Positions 25,563 through 34,160 are shown, numbered from the stretch's first letter. The stretch is DNA of 64,000 bases from JAJPKK01 sp963824905 (GCA_963824905.1 CAWGRH010000019.1:62001-126000); one strand, 5' to 3'. Made by a program: numbers and translations. The notes: a model not told the origin generated them from the letters alone.

Positions 25563-25859
25563 GTGATCGTGAGCTTTCGGGACGAGTGGCTGCGCGCGTT
25601 CTTCGTCGAGGACACGCGGTCGCGGCACATTCCGTCCGACCTCGAAAACCGCCTCTTTCGCAAGCTCCAGATGATCGACGACGCTACGACCGATCAGGAC
25701 CTACGCGTACCGCCCAGCAATCATTTTGAGAAGCTGCGCGGTAATCTCGTGGGGTTTCACTCGATCCGCGTCAACAGTCAGTGGCGGCTGATCTTCCGGT
25801 GGGACGGCAGCCGCGGCGAAGCAGAAGGCGTCTACCTTGACGACCACAGCTACAGATGA
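25563..25859 (+). CDS. higB: HigB-type toxin (RelE/ParE superfamily)
   Basis: A 98-residue toxin of the HigB (plasmid maintenance killer) family, a ribosome-dependent mRNA endonuclease. Family features are VSFRDEWLRAFF at the start, the central LFRKLQMIDDATTDQDL and the C-terminal core LRGNLVGFHSIRVNSQWRLIFRW. The likely start is a GTG at 25563 (a second GTG lies two codons on). The stop overlaps the antitoxin ATG (ATGA), so the pair is co-translated. It lies between repeated tRNA-Ser sequences. Confidence 0.9.
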   Translation: MIVSFRDEWLRAFFVEDTRSRHIPSDLENRLFRKLQMIDDATTDQDLRVPPSNHFEKLRGNLVGFHSIRVNSQWRLIFRWDGSRGEAEGVYLDDHSYR

Positions 25860-26176
25860 GGCGAACCGTGCTGACGACGAAGCGCAAGCCGGCGACGATC
25901 GGCGAAATCCTGGTCGAGGAATTCATGGAGCCCATGGGCCTGACGCAGGCTGCGTTGGCGGAGGCGATGGGCGTTCAGCGCAAGCACGTCAACGAGCTGT
26001 GCAACAACCGCCGGGCCGTGACAGCGGCGACGGCGCTCATCCTCGCGCGCGTTTTCGGCAACAGTCCGGACTTCTGGCTGAACGTGCAGCGGCGGAGCGA
26101 TCTGTGGGACGCGATGAACAGTCCCCGCGAGCGCGAGCGGATCGAGCGCGCGACGCCGCTTCGTACCGCGGTATGA
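25856..26176 (+). CDS. higA: HigA-type antitoxin, XRE family
   Basis: A 106-residue XRE helix-turn-helix antitoxin: TIGEILVEEFMEPMGLTQAAL, then the HTH GVQRKHVNELCNNRRAVTA and the HigA signature ARVFGNSPDFWLNVQ. It neutralises HigB and represses the operon. The toxin-first gene order is typical of higBA. It ends two bases before the repeated tRNA-Ser sequence begins, so the module fills the interval exactly. Confidence 0.92.
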   Translation: MRRTVLTTKRKPATIGEILVEEFMEPMGLTQAALAEAMGVQRKHVNELCNNRRAVTAATALILARVFGNSPDFWLNVQRRSDLWDAMNSPRERERIERATPLRTAV

Positions 26177-26180
26177 TGGC

Positions 26181-26273
26181 TGGCGGAGACGGAGGGATTC
26201 GAACCCTCGATACGCCTTGAGAGCGTATAACGGTTTAGCAAACCGCCGCCTTCAGCCACTCGGCCACGTCTCC
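26181..26273 (-). tRNA. tRNA-Ser (anticodon GCT), intact
   Basis: A 93-nt class II tRNA with CCA encoded. The acceptor GGAGACG pairs with CGTCTCC, discriminator G. The D arm contains GGCCGAGTGG, the anticodon loop TTGCTAA carries GCT (decoding AGC/AGU), the long variable arm has stem ATACGC/GCGTAT, and the T arm is GAGGG/CCCTC around TTCGAAT. It is the functional copy of the pair flanking higBA. Confidence 0.95.
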
Positions 26274-26498
26274 GTCGCCGTCCATATGCCCGAGCGGCGC
26301 CCCGCTGGCAAGCCGATGCGGCCTCTCGCAAATGAGGCGGGGGAGGGCTGTGCATTGCCGGATTTGCAGCCAGATGCGGCCCTATATCCGCGCGAACGCC
26401 GTGTCAGCATTTGGGATCGCGCGGTCCTCGATCGAACCGCGCCTCGTTCCGCTGATCATGCGTGGACTGGCTCCGCGCAGCCGATGGAGCCCGTGTCG

Positions 26499-26909
26499 AT
26501 GCGTAGCGTACTCTGCGTTCCCGTGATCTCGGCCGGCATGATCGGTGCGGCATTGACGATCGCCGTCAGGCCGGCGGTGGCAGCGGATTGCATCGCCGAG
26601 CCGAACCGCGACGCGCCCCCGGGCCAGCACTGGTATTATCATCTCGATCACGCCAACGATCGCAAATGCTGGTATCTCCACGCGACGGTGCCGGGAGGTG
26701 CCGCGGAGGCGCCGGCGATGGAACTGCAATCGGTCCGTCGGCGGCAGGTGGCGCCTGAACCGCAACGGCGACAAGCCGCACCGGCGGTGGAATTGCAGCG
26801 GCGGCAAGTCGCGGCGCCGCAGCCCCCGGCGCAGCGGAGCGAAGCCGAAGAAGCCGCGCTCTATCTCGAATTCCTGCGCTGGAAGGAACAGCGCCGCGAC
26901 GCGCAGTAG
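26499..26909 (+). CDS. Secreted Gln/Arg/Pro-rich protein of unknown function
   Basis: A 136-residue exported protein. The signal peptide MRSVLCVPVISAGMIGAALTIAVRPAVAA is followed by CIAEPNRDAPPGQHWYYHLDHANDRKCWYLH, split here as CIAEPN, QHWYYHLD and RKCWYLH, with two Cys and several Trp/Tyr. A low-complexity tail has repeated ELQ-x-RRQVA units and a final helical segment AEEAALYLEFLRWKEQ. The CWYLH-type motif recurs in small envelope proteins of rhizobia. GGAG precedes the ATG at 26499; the frame is open upstream across the tRNA but is not plausible there. Confidence 0.65.
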   Translation: MRSVLCVPVISAGMIGAALTIAVRPAVAADCIAEPNRDAPPGQHWYYHLDHANDRKCWYLHATVPGGAAEAPAMELQSVRRRQVAPEPQRRQAAPAVELQRRQVAAPQPPAQRSEAEEAALYLEFLRWKEQRRDAQ

Positions 26910-26922
26910 ATCATCCACCTTT

Positions 26923-27011
26923 GTCATCGCCGGGCTTGTCCCGGCGACCCCGATAACCGGGGCACGGCCGTGCCATATGATCGGGGTGGCCGGGACGAGC
27001 CCGGCCATGAC
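26923..27011. repeat. REP-like palindrome (family C)
   Basis: An inverted pair: GTCATCGCCGGGCTTGTCCC at the left and the reverse form, ending GACGAGCCCGGCCATGAC, at the right, with internal CCCCGAT/ATCGGGG arms. It is almost the same as the element at 49730-49818. The left and right flanks of the IS4-type element at 17284 carry half-sites of the same family. Confidence 0.85.
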
Positions 27012-27014
27012 CAC

Positions 27015-27890
27015 TTAATGCGACCGAGCGCGCTCCGCATCGCACTTCGCTGCGAACCCCGCGATGGCGGTGATCGTGCGCGCGTCGGACAGGAGCGGTG
27101 CGTGGCCCTGGTCGGGGACGACGACGATCTCCATGTCGGGCCGGCGTGCCTGCATCGCGGTCACGGTGGCGGCGCTGAGGATGTCGGAGTTCGCGCCGTG
27201 CACCACCATCAGCGGCACGTGTGCCATGGCATCGAACTCGTTCCACAAGGTCGGGAAAGGCTTTTCGGGGCTCACCGTCTCGAGGGTGCTGGTGAGTGCG
27301 GGATCATAGGTGACGACGAGCCGGCCGCCGTCCTCGCGCCAGGCCCGCATTGCCGCGGCGACCCAGTCTGCGGCGGTGAGATTGGGAAATTGGTTGTCCG
27401 AGGTGTTCCGCAGGATGTCCGCGCCCTCCTGGTAGCTCGCCGGTTGGGCGAGCTTGCCGACATAGCTCTTGATCCGCAGCACGCCCGCGGTGTCGACGAC
27501 CGGGCCGATGTCGTTGAGGACGACGCCGGCGATGAGGTCGAGGCGCTTGGTGGCGAGCGTCATGGTGACGAGGCCGCCGCGGGACGTGCCGACGAAAATC
27601 GCCGGCCCGACTGCGAGTGCGGTCATGACGGTGACGACGTCGTCGGTTTCCACCGCGATCTTGTAGTTCGCGGGATCGCGGTCGTAGCCGGAGCGTCCGC
27701 GGCCGCGCAGGTCGAGGGCGAGCACCCGGCGCTCCTTCGCAAGCGCGATCGCGAGCGGCGTGAAGTCCTCGGCGGTGCGTGACAGGCCGGGCAGGCAGAC
27801 GACTGGCAGCCGCGGCGAGCGGGGATTGCCGTAGTCGAGCGTGTGCAGTTCGAGCCCGTCATTCGCCGCCGTGAACCGGCTCTCAACCAT
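27015..27890 (-). CDS. Alpha/beta hydrolase
   Basis: A 291-residue alpha/beta-hydrolase fold protein. The nucleophile elbow GTSRGG carries the catalytic Ser, the oxyanion region is VVCLPGLSRTAEDF, the acid is likely Asp in GANSDIL, and the base is His in DQGHAPLL near the C-terminus. LDLRGRGRSGYD is typical of the esterase/haloperoxidase group. The substrate is unknown. The ATG at 27890 is preferred because GGAG lies six to seven bases upstream; an ATG at 27905 would add five residues. Confidence 0.85.
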   Translation of the reverse strand: MVESRFTAANDGLELHTLDYGNPRSPRLPVVCLPGLSRTAEDFTPLAIALAKERRVLALDLRGRGRSGYDRDPANYKIAVETDDVVTVMTALAVGPAIFVGTSRGGLVTMTLATKRLDLIAGVVLNDIGPVVDTAGVLRIKSYVGKLAQPASYQEGADILRNTSDNQFPNLTAADWVAAAMRAWREDGGRLVVTYDPALTSTLETVSPEKPFPTLWNEFDAMAHVPLMVVHGANSDILSAATVTAMQARRPDMEIVVVPDQGHAPLLSDARTITAIAGFAAKCDAERARSH

Positions 27891-28112
27891 GGCGGTCTCC
27901 GTCATCCGGATGAGCGGACACCGCAAACGCGGCAGCCTCCCGTGATCGCCCGGGTTATCGCACGTGGGGAACGGCGAGCCAATTCACGGGGTCGTCAGGT
28001 CGCCTGACGCGCAGCCCGCATGTGCGCAGCGATGTGCGGGATTGTTGCCGATCGAAATAATGCGGGAAACCCGGATGTCGCTTCGCTCAACCGGGCTACG
28101 GGGGCGTGGTGG

Positions 28113-30368
28113 CTAATTGGTGCTGCCGCCGCGGCGCAGGTCCGCCTCGATCATCAGGCGCGAGCCGCCGCCGAAACGCGCGCGGTAGACTTGGATGTTC
28201 TCGATGATGCGCTGCACGTAGTTCCGCGTCTCGGAGAACGGGATGCGTTCGACCCAGTCGATCGGGTCGACCTTGGGGTCGCGCGGATCGCCGTAGCGCT
28301 CGATCCATTCCTTGACCCGGCCACGGCCCGCATTGTAGCCGGCGAAAGCGAGGATGAACGAGCCGTTGTAGCTCGCGATGTTGTCGCCGAGCTCGGCGCT
28401 GCCGATCTGCATGTTGTAGACGTTGTCGTTGAGCAGCCGGTCCTGGTCGAAGGCGACGTTGAACTTCTTGGCGACGTAGCGCCCGGCTTCCGGCGTCACC
28501 TGCATCAGGCCGAGCGCATGCGCGCTCGATACGTCCTTCGGATTGAAGGCGCTCTCCTGCCGCGCGATCGAGTAGACGACGGCCGGCTCGACCGCCGGGC
28601 CGATCGCCGTGTAAGGCGGCAGCCCGAAGGTCGGAAAGGCGTAGTGGTCGAACGGCTGCCCGCGGCCGAGCGCACCCTTGCCGATGAGGAGCGCGCTGCG
28701 GGCATCGTCGTGCCGCGCGGCGACCTCGGCGAGCGCGGCGAGCATCGCCATGTCCGGGCTGCGGTCGGCGAGGTCCGCCACGATCGGGATTATGAGGTCG
28801 CGGTCATTGAGCGCGTAAAGTGTCTCGACAGCGCGTACCACCTCGTTGCGAGCGAGCGCCGCGCGCTTGTCTGAAGCGGGCAGCGGGGTAGGCACCAGCG
28901 CCAGCTCGTGCATGCCGAGCTTCGCCCGGGCGAGCTGGCCGTAGTAGGCCGTGTTGTAGCGCGCGGCCTGCTCGTAGAAAGCGCGGGCGTCCTGCGGCTT
29001 GTTCATCGCCTCGGCGGCGCGTCCGCGCCAGTAATTGGCGCGCGCCATCGCGATCGGGTTGGTGAGGCCGGTGATGCGGGCAAAGTGCTGGGCCGCGCCG
29101 GCGGGATCCTTGAGGAAGCGCAGCGCGATCCAGCCGGCAGTGAACTCGTGCTCGACCTTGAAGTTCTCCTTGGTCGGCGTCGCGGCGTCGCGGACAATCT
29201 TGTAGGCGGTGGCGGCTTGGTTGAGGTCGAGGAGCTTGCGCGCGATCAGCCGCCGCTCGATCCACCACTCGTCCGGATCGTAGATCAGGGCGACATCGCG
29301 GGGCGCCGCCAGCATCAGCTGCGCCGCCTCCTGGTACTTGTCGGCTCGCCGCAGCATCTGGATGCGGCTGAACATCACGCCGGGGTCCTGGTGCGCGCTC
29401 GAGGGGAGCGCCTCGATCAAGGACTTGCCCGTGGGCGACTTTTCGTTGACCGCGGCCCTCGCCTTGACGATCGCCGGCTCGACGCCGCCGAGGCGGTGCG
29501 CTGCGCGCAATGCGCCCGAAACGTCGTTCGCATAGAGCCTGCGCTCCATGCGCGCCTTGTCGTCGGCCCGGGTGAGGAGGGCGCCGAAGATGTCGAGAAG
29601 CTGCTCCTCGGCCTCGGGCTGCAGGGACGCGGTCCGCCACGCGTCGCGGAACAGGGGCTCGGCGCTGCGGGTGTCGCCCTGCTCGACGAATGCCCGGGCG
29701 AGCGCGAACTTTCCTCTCTCGGAGGCCGGCTTGTCGCCGGTGAAGGCGCGGATGGTCGCGAGGTCCGCATGCTCCTGCCACAGCATCACCTCGGCGCGCC
29801 GGCGGAACATGCCGGTGCTCGGCCAATTCGGGTTGGCGGCGAGGAAGGCCTGGTAACGCGAGAAATTGGCGGTGTTGTCGTCGCCGCGCAGGATCGCCCA
29901 TTCGACGATCTTGCGGGTGAGCGGATCGGAGATGCGCTGCTCGAGGTCGGTCGCATCTCCAGTCTTGCTGCGGCGCGCGAGCGCGAGGGCGTCGTGGGCG
30001 GTGGCGAGATCGGCTGCAGACGCGGTAACGGGAGGCGGCGCCAGCGGCTCGCCGGGCACCTCGGGCGAATCGAGCGAAGCGTGAACGGCACCGGTCGGGA
30101 GCGGCTCCCGGCGTTGGACGACGGGGGCCGGTTCGCGATGCTGCACGACCGGCTGCTCACTATGTGCAGCGGTGAGGCGCGGCCGTGGACGGGGCAGGGG
30201 GATCTGCTTGGTGACGGCCGCCGCATCCACTTTGTGGGGCGGTTGCGCAAGCGTATCGACCGCCCCCGCGCCGCTCGAAGCGAGCGCGACGACGCTTGCT
30301 GCCGCGCAGAACGCCAGTCGATTACGGTGACGCCGGGTCAAGTGTTCCCCCGTCCGGATTGGCCCCAT
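28113..30368 (-). CDS. slt: Soluble lytic murein transglycosylase, Slt70 type
   Basis: A 751-residue periplasmic enzyme that cleaves the glycan strands of peptidoglycan to give 1,6-anhydromuropeptides. Its layout is an N-terminal signal/anchor (CAAASVVALASSGAGA), a proline-rich linker (IPLPRPRPRL), a long alpha-helical superhelix (~residues 110-580), and a C-terminal goose-lysozyme-like catalytic domain with YSIARQESAFNPK, whose Glu near residue 605 is catalytic. GLMQVTPEAGRYVAKK, FAGYNAGRGRVKEW and ETRNYVQRI follow. It is divergent from dapA, and the 179-base gap between them holds both promoters. Confidence 0.93.
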   Translation of the reverse strand: MGPIRTGEHLTRRHRNRLAFCAAASVVALASSGAGAVDTLAQPPHKVDAAAVTKQIPLPRPRPRLTAAHSEQPVVQHREPAPVVQRREPLPTGAVHASLDSPEVPGEPLAPPPVTASAADLATAHDALALARRSKTGDATDLEQRISDPLTRKIVEWAILRGDDNTANFSRYQAFLAANPNWPSTGMFRRRAEVMLWQEHADLATIRAFTGDKPASERGKFALARAFVEQGDTRSAEPLFRDAWRTASLQPEAEEQLLDIFGALLTRADDKARMERRLYANDVSGALRAAHRLGGVEPAIVKARAAVNEKSPTGKSLIEALPSSAHQDPGVMFSRIQMLRRADKYQEAAQLMLAAPRDVALIYDPDEWWIERRLIARKLLDLNQAATAYKIVRDAATPTKENFKVEHEFTAGWIALRFLKDPAGAAQHFARITGLTNPIAMARANYWRGRAAEAMNKPQDARAFYEQAARYNTAYYGQLARAKLGMHELALVPTPLPASDKRAALARNEVVRAVETLYALNDRDLIIPIVADLADRSPDMAMLAALAEVAARHDDARSALLIGKGALGRGQPFDHYAFPTFGLPPYTAIGPAVEPAVVYSIARQESAFNPKDVSSAHALGLMQVTPEAGRYVAKKFNVAFDQDRLLNDNVYNMQIGSAELGDNIASYNGSFILAFAGYNAGRGRVKEWIERYGDPRDPKVDPIDWVERIPFSETRNYVQRIIENIQVYRARFGGGSRLMIEADLRRGGSTN

Positions 30369-30547
30369 CTACCCTTGGGTTGCAACGGTTAAATAAGCTT
30401 AAACCATCAAACGTGGCATTGGTTCGACGCGGGCGCGGCGCCGCCGGAAAAAGGCCGGCATCGAGGGCTTTTAACACCGTGCCGGAATGGTTATCAATGA
30501 GGCGGGAGCGCGATTTGCGTGCAATCCCTCCTTCCAGGAGCATCATC

Positions 30548-31438
30548 ATGGGCGTCAAGACGGGATTTCGGGGCTCCTTCACGGCTCTGGTCACCCCGTT
30601 CAAAAACGGCGCGGTCGACGAAGGCGCGTTCCGCAGCCTGGTGCAGTGGCAGATCGCCGAGGGGACCAACGGCCTGGTGCCGGTCGGAACCACGGGCGAA
30701 AGCCCGACGCTGTCCCATGACGAGCACAAAAAGGTGGTCGAGTGGTGCGTCGGGGAAGCGAAGCGGCGCGTGCCGGTGATCGCCGGCGCCGGATCGAACT
30801 CGACCCGCGAGGCGATCGAGCTTTCCGAGCACGCCGAGAAGGCGGGCGCCGACGCGGTGCTGATCGTCACGCCCTACTACAACAGGCCGACCCAGGAGGG
30901 CCTCTATCAGCATTTCAAGGCGATCAACGATGCGATCGGCATCCCGATCATCATCTACAACATTCCCGCCCGCTCGGTGATCGACATGTCGGTCGACACC
31001 ATGAAGCGGCTCTACGAGCTCAAGAACATCGCCGGCGTCAAGGACGCCACCGCCAACATGGTGCGGGTATCCCAGCAGCGGGCCGAGCTGGGGCCGGACT
31101 TCAACCAGCTCTCCGGCGAGGACGCGACCGCGCTCGGCTTCATGGCCCATGGCGGCCACGGCTGCATCTCCGTCACCTCGAACGTGGCGCCGCGCCTGTG
31201 CGCCGAATTCCAGGGGGCCTGCCGGCGCGGCGACTACACGGCGGCGCTCGCGCTGCAGGACAAGTTGATGCCGCTGCACCAGAACCTCTTCGTCGAGACC
31301 AATCCGGCGCCGGCGAAGTACGCGCTCTCCGTGCTCGCCAAGTGCGCCGACACGGTGCGCCTGCCGATGGTGACGCTCTCCGACAAGTCGAAGGCGGTCG
31401 TGCGCGACGCCATGGTCCATGCCGGATTGATCAACTGA
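30548..31438 (+). CDS. dapA: 4-hydroxy-tetrahydrodipicolinate synthase
   Basis: A 296-residue DapA, condensing pyruvate with aspartate semialdehyde in lysine/diaminopimelate synthesis. The Schiff-base lysine is K165 (AGVKDATAN), the catalytic Tyr is Y137 (IIYNIPARS), and the Thr pair is in VPVGTTGES. Length and (beta/alpha)8 pattern are normal. The ATG at 30548 follows AGGAGCATC. It begins a plus-strand run with mscL, smpB and further genes. Confidence 0.95.
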   Translation: MGVKTGFRGSFTALVTPFKNGAVDEGAFRSLVQWQIAEGTNGLVPVGTTGESPTLSHDEHKKVVEWCVGEAKRRVPVIAGAGSNSTREAIELSEHAEKAGADAVLIVTPYYNRPTQEGLYQHFKAINDAIGIPIIIYNIPARSVIDMSVDTMKRLYELKNIAGVKDATANMVRVSQQRAELGPDFNQLSGEDATALGFMAHGGHGCISVTSNVAPRLCAEFQGACRRGDYTAALALQDKLMPLHQNLFVETNPAPAKYALSVLAKCADTVRLPMVTLSDKSKAVVRDAMVHAGLIN

Positions 31439-31517
31439 CGGACGCTGCTAAGGACAATCGGCGGGCTGGGGAGATGCAGGCAAAGCTACCCTAGGCGCCA
31501 ACCGGGAGGGCTGCGCC

Positions 31518-31934
31518 ATGCTCGAAGACTTCAAGAAGTTCGCCCTGCGCGGCAATGTCGTCGATCTCGCGATCGGCGTGATCATCGGCGCCGCCTTCGG
31601 CGCCATCGTTAGCTCGCTCGTCGGCGACGTCATCATGCCCATCATCGGCGCGATCACCGGCGGACTCGACTTTTCGAACTACTACCTGCCGCTCTCCTCC
31701 AAAGTTACCGCGGACTCGCTGACGGAGGCGAAAAAGCAGGGTGCTGTATTGGCTTGGGGGAGTTTCATCACAATCGTGATCAACTTTATGATCATCGCCT
31801 TCGTGCTGTTCTTCGTCATCAAGGCGATCACCGCTCTGCAGCGGAAGGAAGCCGAAAAGCCGCCGGAGCCGGCGAAGCCCTCGGCGGAAGTCGAGCTCCT
31901 CACCGAAATCCGCGACCTCCTGAAGAAGAGCTGA
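31518..31934 (+). CDS. mscL: Large-conductance mechanosensitive channel
   Basis: A 138-residue MscL: amphipathic N-terminus MLEDFKKFALRGNVVDLAIG, first pore helix GVIIGAAFGAIVSSLVGDVIMPI, a periplasmic loop, second helix GSFITIVINFMIIAFVLFFVI, and a C-terminal charged helix ending LLTEIRDLLKKS. It forms an inner-membrane pentamer that opens under hypo-osmotic shock. It lies 79 bases after dapA and 30 bases before smpB. Confidence 0.96.
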   Translation: MLEDFKKFALRGNVVDLAIGVIIGAAFGAIVSSLVGDVIMPIIGAITGGLDFSNYYLPLSSKVTADSLTEAKKQGAVLAWGSFITIVINFMIIAFVLFFVIKAITALQRKEAEKPPEPAKPSAEVELLTEIRDLLKKS

Positions 31935-31964
31935 GCGCGCGCTGGTCGCGCCTCACGTGAGACA

Positions 31965-32438
31965 ATGGCAGAGAAGAAACCGCGCACGTTCAAGATCATC
32001 GCCGAGAACCGCAAGGCGCGCTTCAACTACGAGATCGGCGAGGTGGTGGAGGCGGGCATCGCGCTCACCGGCACCGAGGTGAAGTCGCTGCGTCAGGGCA
32101 AGGCGACGATCGCAGAATCCTATGCCGACGCCAAGAACGGCGAGATCTGGCTCGTCAACGCCAACATCCCCGAATACCTCCAGGCGAGCCGCTTCAACCA
32201 TGCGCCGAAGCGGCCGCGCAAGCTGTTGCTGCACCGGCGCCAGATCGACAAGCTCGCCGCCGCCGTCGCGCGCGAGGGCATGACCATCGTACCGCTCAAG
32301 ATGTTCTTCAACGACAAGGGGCGCGCCAAGATCGAAGTCGCGCTCGGCCGCGGCAAGAAGCTCCACGACAAGCGCGAGACCGAGAAGAAGCGCAGCTGGG
32401 AACGCGAGAAGGGCCGCGTGATGCGGCTCAAGGGGTGA
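31965..32438 (+). CDS. smpB: SsrA-binding protein SmpB
   Basis: A 157-residue SmpB, partner of tmRNA in rescuing stalled ribosomes. Conserved elements are KIIAENRKARFNYEIGE, GIALTGTEVKSLRQGK, RPRKLLLHRRQIDKL and MTIVPLKMFFNDKGRAKIEV, with the basic C-terminal tail KKLHDKRETEKKRSWERE that inserts into the mRNA channel. Length is standard. The tmRNA gene is not in this window. Confidence 0.97.
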   Translation: MAEKKPRTFKIIAENRKARFNYEIGEVVEAGIALTGTEVKSLRQGKATIAESYADAKNGEIWLVNANIPEYLQASRFNHAPKRPRKLLLHRRQIDKLAAAVAREGMTIVPLKMFFNDKGRAKIEVALGRGKKLHDKRETEKKRSWEREKGRVMRLKG

Positions 32439-32446
32439 GAGGGCCA

Positions 32447-32830
32447 ATGGCGTTGCCGGTGAAGCTCGACCACTGCGTGATCCACGTCTCCGATTGGGAG
32501 CGCTCGAACGCGTTCTACCGCGATGTCATCGGCGCCGAGGTGGTGCCGCGCGGCACGGGCTTCGCCTATCGGCTCGGCGACACCCAACTCAATTGCCACG
32601 GCCCCGGCGTGAAGGCCGAGCCGGTGGCGCGGCTTCCGGTGGCGCCCGGCAACAGCGACATCTGCTTCGCATGGGACGGGCCGATCGCGGACGCGATCGC
32701 CCATCTCGCGCGCGCCAAGGTGCCGATCGAGCTCGGGCCGGTCGCGCGCAACGGCGCCAAGGGCGGCGGCACCAGTGTGTATTTCCGCGACCCCGACGGT
32801 TCGCTGTTGGAGTTCCTGTCTTACCGTTGA
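32447..32830 (+). CDS. VOC-family (glyoxalase/dioxygenase fold) protein
   Basis: A 127-residue vicinal-oxygen-chelate domain: VKLDHCVIHVSDWERSNAFY carries the first metal-ligand His, RLGDTQLNCHG the second site, and VYFRDPDGSLLEFLSYR the C-terminal Glu motif. It is similar to YwbC/glyoxalase-like virulence proteins in general layout; the substrate is unknown. It starts eight bases after smpB ends and is followed after 65 bases by a peroxiredoxin gene. Confidence 0.85.
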   Translation: MALPVKLDHCVIHVSDWERSNAFYRDVIGAEVVPRGTGFAYRLGDTQLNCHGPGVKAEPVARLPVAPGNSDICFAWDGPIADAIAHLARAKVPIELGPVARNGAKGGGTSVYFRDPDGSLLEFLSYR

Positions 32831-32895
32831 ATGGCTTGGCGCGAATCGTGCGAGCAAGACGTGAGGACAAGAGGACATTGCCAGAGGACATTGCG

Positions 32896-33465
32896 ATGAG
32901 CACGGCCCATGATCCCAACATCCTCCCCGCCGATCTCCCGGTGCCGATCGACGATGGCGAGGCTCGCCATCTCGCAGGTACGAAGCTGCCGCCGCTCCCG
33001 CTGCCGGCGACCGACGGGAATGTGGTCGACCTCGCCGCGCTAACCGGACGCACGGTCGTTTACATCTATCCCCGCACCGGGCGGCCGGGACAGAAGCTGC
33101 CCGATGGCTGGGACGCCATTCCGGGGGCGCGCGGCTGCACGCCGCAAAGCTGTTCGTTCCGCGATCATTTTGCCGAATTGCGCGGGCTCGGCGTCGCTCA
33201 GCTCTACGGTCTCTCGACCCAGGATACCGCGTACCAGCGCGAGGCGGCGGAGCGGCTTCATCTGCCGTTTGCGCTTCTCTCCGATGCCGGATTGCGGCTT
33301 ACGCAGGCGCTCGACCTGCCGACCTTCACCGTCGAGGGCATGACGCTGATCAAGCGCATGGTCCTCGTCATCGACAGCGGCATCATCACCAAGGTGTTCT
33401 ATCCGGTATTCCCGCCCGACGAGAGCGCAGCAGCCGTCGTCGCGTGGCTGCGCGCGTCGAGGTAA
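32896..33465 (+). CDS. Peroxiredoxin, BCP/PrxQ-like
   Basis: A 189-residue thiol peroxidase of the thioredoxin fold. RGCTPQSCSFRDH holds the peroxidatic Cys C81 and a second Cys C86 in the C-x4-C spacing of BCP/PrxQ enzymes. VVYIYPRTG replaces the usual VLYFYPK, and YGLSTQDTAYQREAAERLHLPF follows the family pattern. Cytosolic reduction of peroxides is expected. Its last 67 bases overlap the 3' end of the convergent uracil-DNA glycosylase gene. Confidence 0.85.
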   Translation: MSTAHDPNILPADLPVPIDDGEARHLAGTKLPPLPLPATDGNVVDLAALTGRTVVYIYPRTGRPGQKLPDGWDAIPGARGCTPQSCSFRDHFAELRGLGVAQLYGLSTQDTAYQREAAERLHLPFALLSDAGLRLTQALDLPTFTVEGMTLIKRMVLVIDSGIITKVFYPVFPPDESAAAVVAWLRASR

Positions 33466-34118
33466 CTCCGCACCGCCTCGAAGACCGCCTGGAACATCTT
33501 GGGTGTCAGCACGCCCGTGTTCGTGTTGTAGCGTGAGCAGTGATAGCTGTCGAAAAGCATGAGGCCGTCGAGCCGATGGGTCGCGCCATGACCGAACTTG
33601 AGGCTCGACATGCGACGGCCCAGCGCCACCGCCGTAGTGTCGTGGGCGATCCGGCCCAGCGCGACGATCGCCGCGAGGTCAGGCATTTCCGCAATGGTGG
33701 CGCGCAGAAAATCGCGGCAATGCGCGATCTCCTGGCCGTTCGGCTTGTTTTCCGGCGGCACGCAGCGCACCGCATTGGTGATGCGGGCGTCGCACAGGGT
33801 GAGACCGTCGTCCGGGCGGGCGAGAAAGGTGCCGCTCGCAAAGCCGAAGTCGAGGAGCGTCTGGTAGAGGAGGTCGCCGGCATAATCGCCGGTGAATGGC
33901 CGTCCGGTGCGGTTGGCGCCCTGCAACCCCGGTGCAAGGCCGACGATCAGCAGCCGCGCGTCGCGCGATCCGAACGAGGCGACCGGTGAGTTGAACCAGT
34001 CAGGCTGCCGGGCCCGCCAGGCCTCGCGGAACGCGACAAGCCGCGGACACCTCGGGCAATCGCGACCGGGAAATTCGAGACCGGGACATCCGCGGCCGGC
34101 ATCCGAGCCGTGGCTCAT
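33399..34118 (-). CDS. Uracil-DNA glycosylase, family 5 (UDGb)
   Basis: A 239-residue Fe-S uracil-DNA glycosylase. Cysteines in PGRDCPRCPRL begin the cluster site, and motif A is LLIVGLAPGLQGANRTGRPFTGD. CDARITNAVRCVPPENKP and the C-terminal LFDSYHCSRYNTNTG (motif B region) match the family 5 pattern. GLAPG with no catalytic Asp/Asn is typical of family 5, which excises uracil and hypoxanthine. The 3' end overlaps the peroxiredoxin gene in antisense by 67 bases. Confidence 0.9.
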   Translation of the reverse strand: MSHGSDAGRGCPGLEFPGRDCPRCPRLVAFREAWRARQPDWFNSPVASFGSRDARLLIVGLAPGLQGANRTGRPFTGDYAGDLLYQTLLDFGFASGTFLARPDDGLTLCDARITNAVRCVPPENKPNGQEIAHCRDFLRATIAEMPDLAAIVALGRIAHDTTAVALGRRMSSLKFGHGATHRLDGLMLFDSYHCSRYNTNTGVLTPKMFQAVFEAVRSYLDARSHATTAAALSSGGNTG

Positions 34119-34160
34119 GTCGCGCCGCTGCCGCCGGCCGCAGGTCCGGAACCGAACCGC

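Larger units (their letters stand above)
25411..26267. mobile_element. Segment between a 90-bp tRNA-Ser direct repeat, carrying higBA
   Basis: A perfect 90-bp direct repeat (25411-25500 and 26178-26267) covers nearly the whole of a tRNA-Ser gene plus its CCA. The ~680 bases between the copies contain only a HigBA toxin-antitoxin pair and its promoter region. Duplication of the 3' part of a tRNA gene at one end of an insertion is the hallmark of site-specific integration, but no integrase gene is present. This is either the remnant of a larger element or a tandem duplication that captured the module. Confidence 0.5.

Noticed and set aside
30487..31494. Overlapping alternative frames within dapA
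   Set aside because: DapA is complete and canonical; the others are shadows with Arg-rich nonsense.
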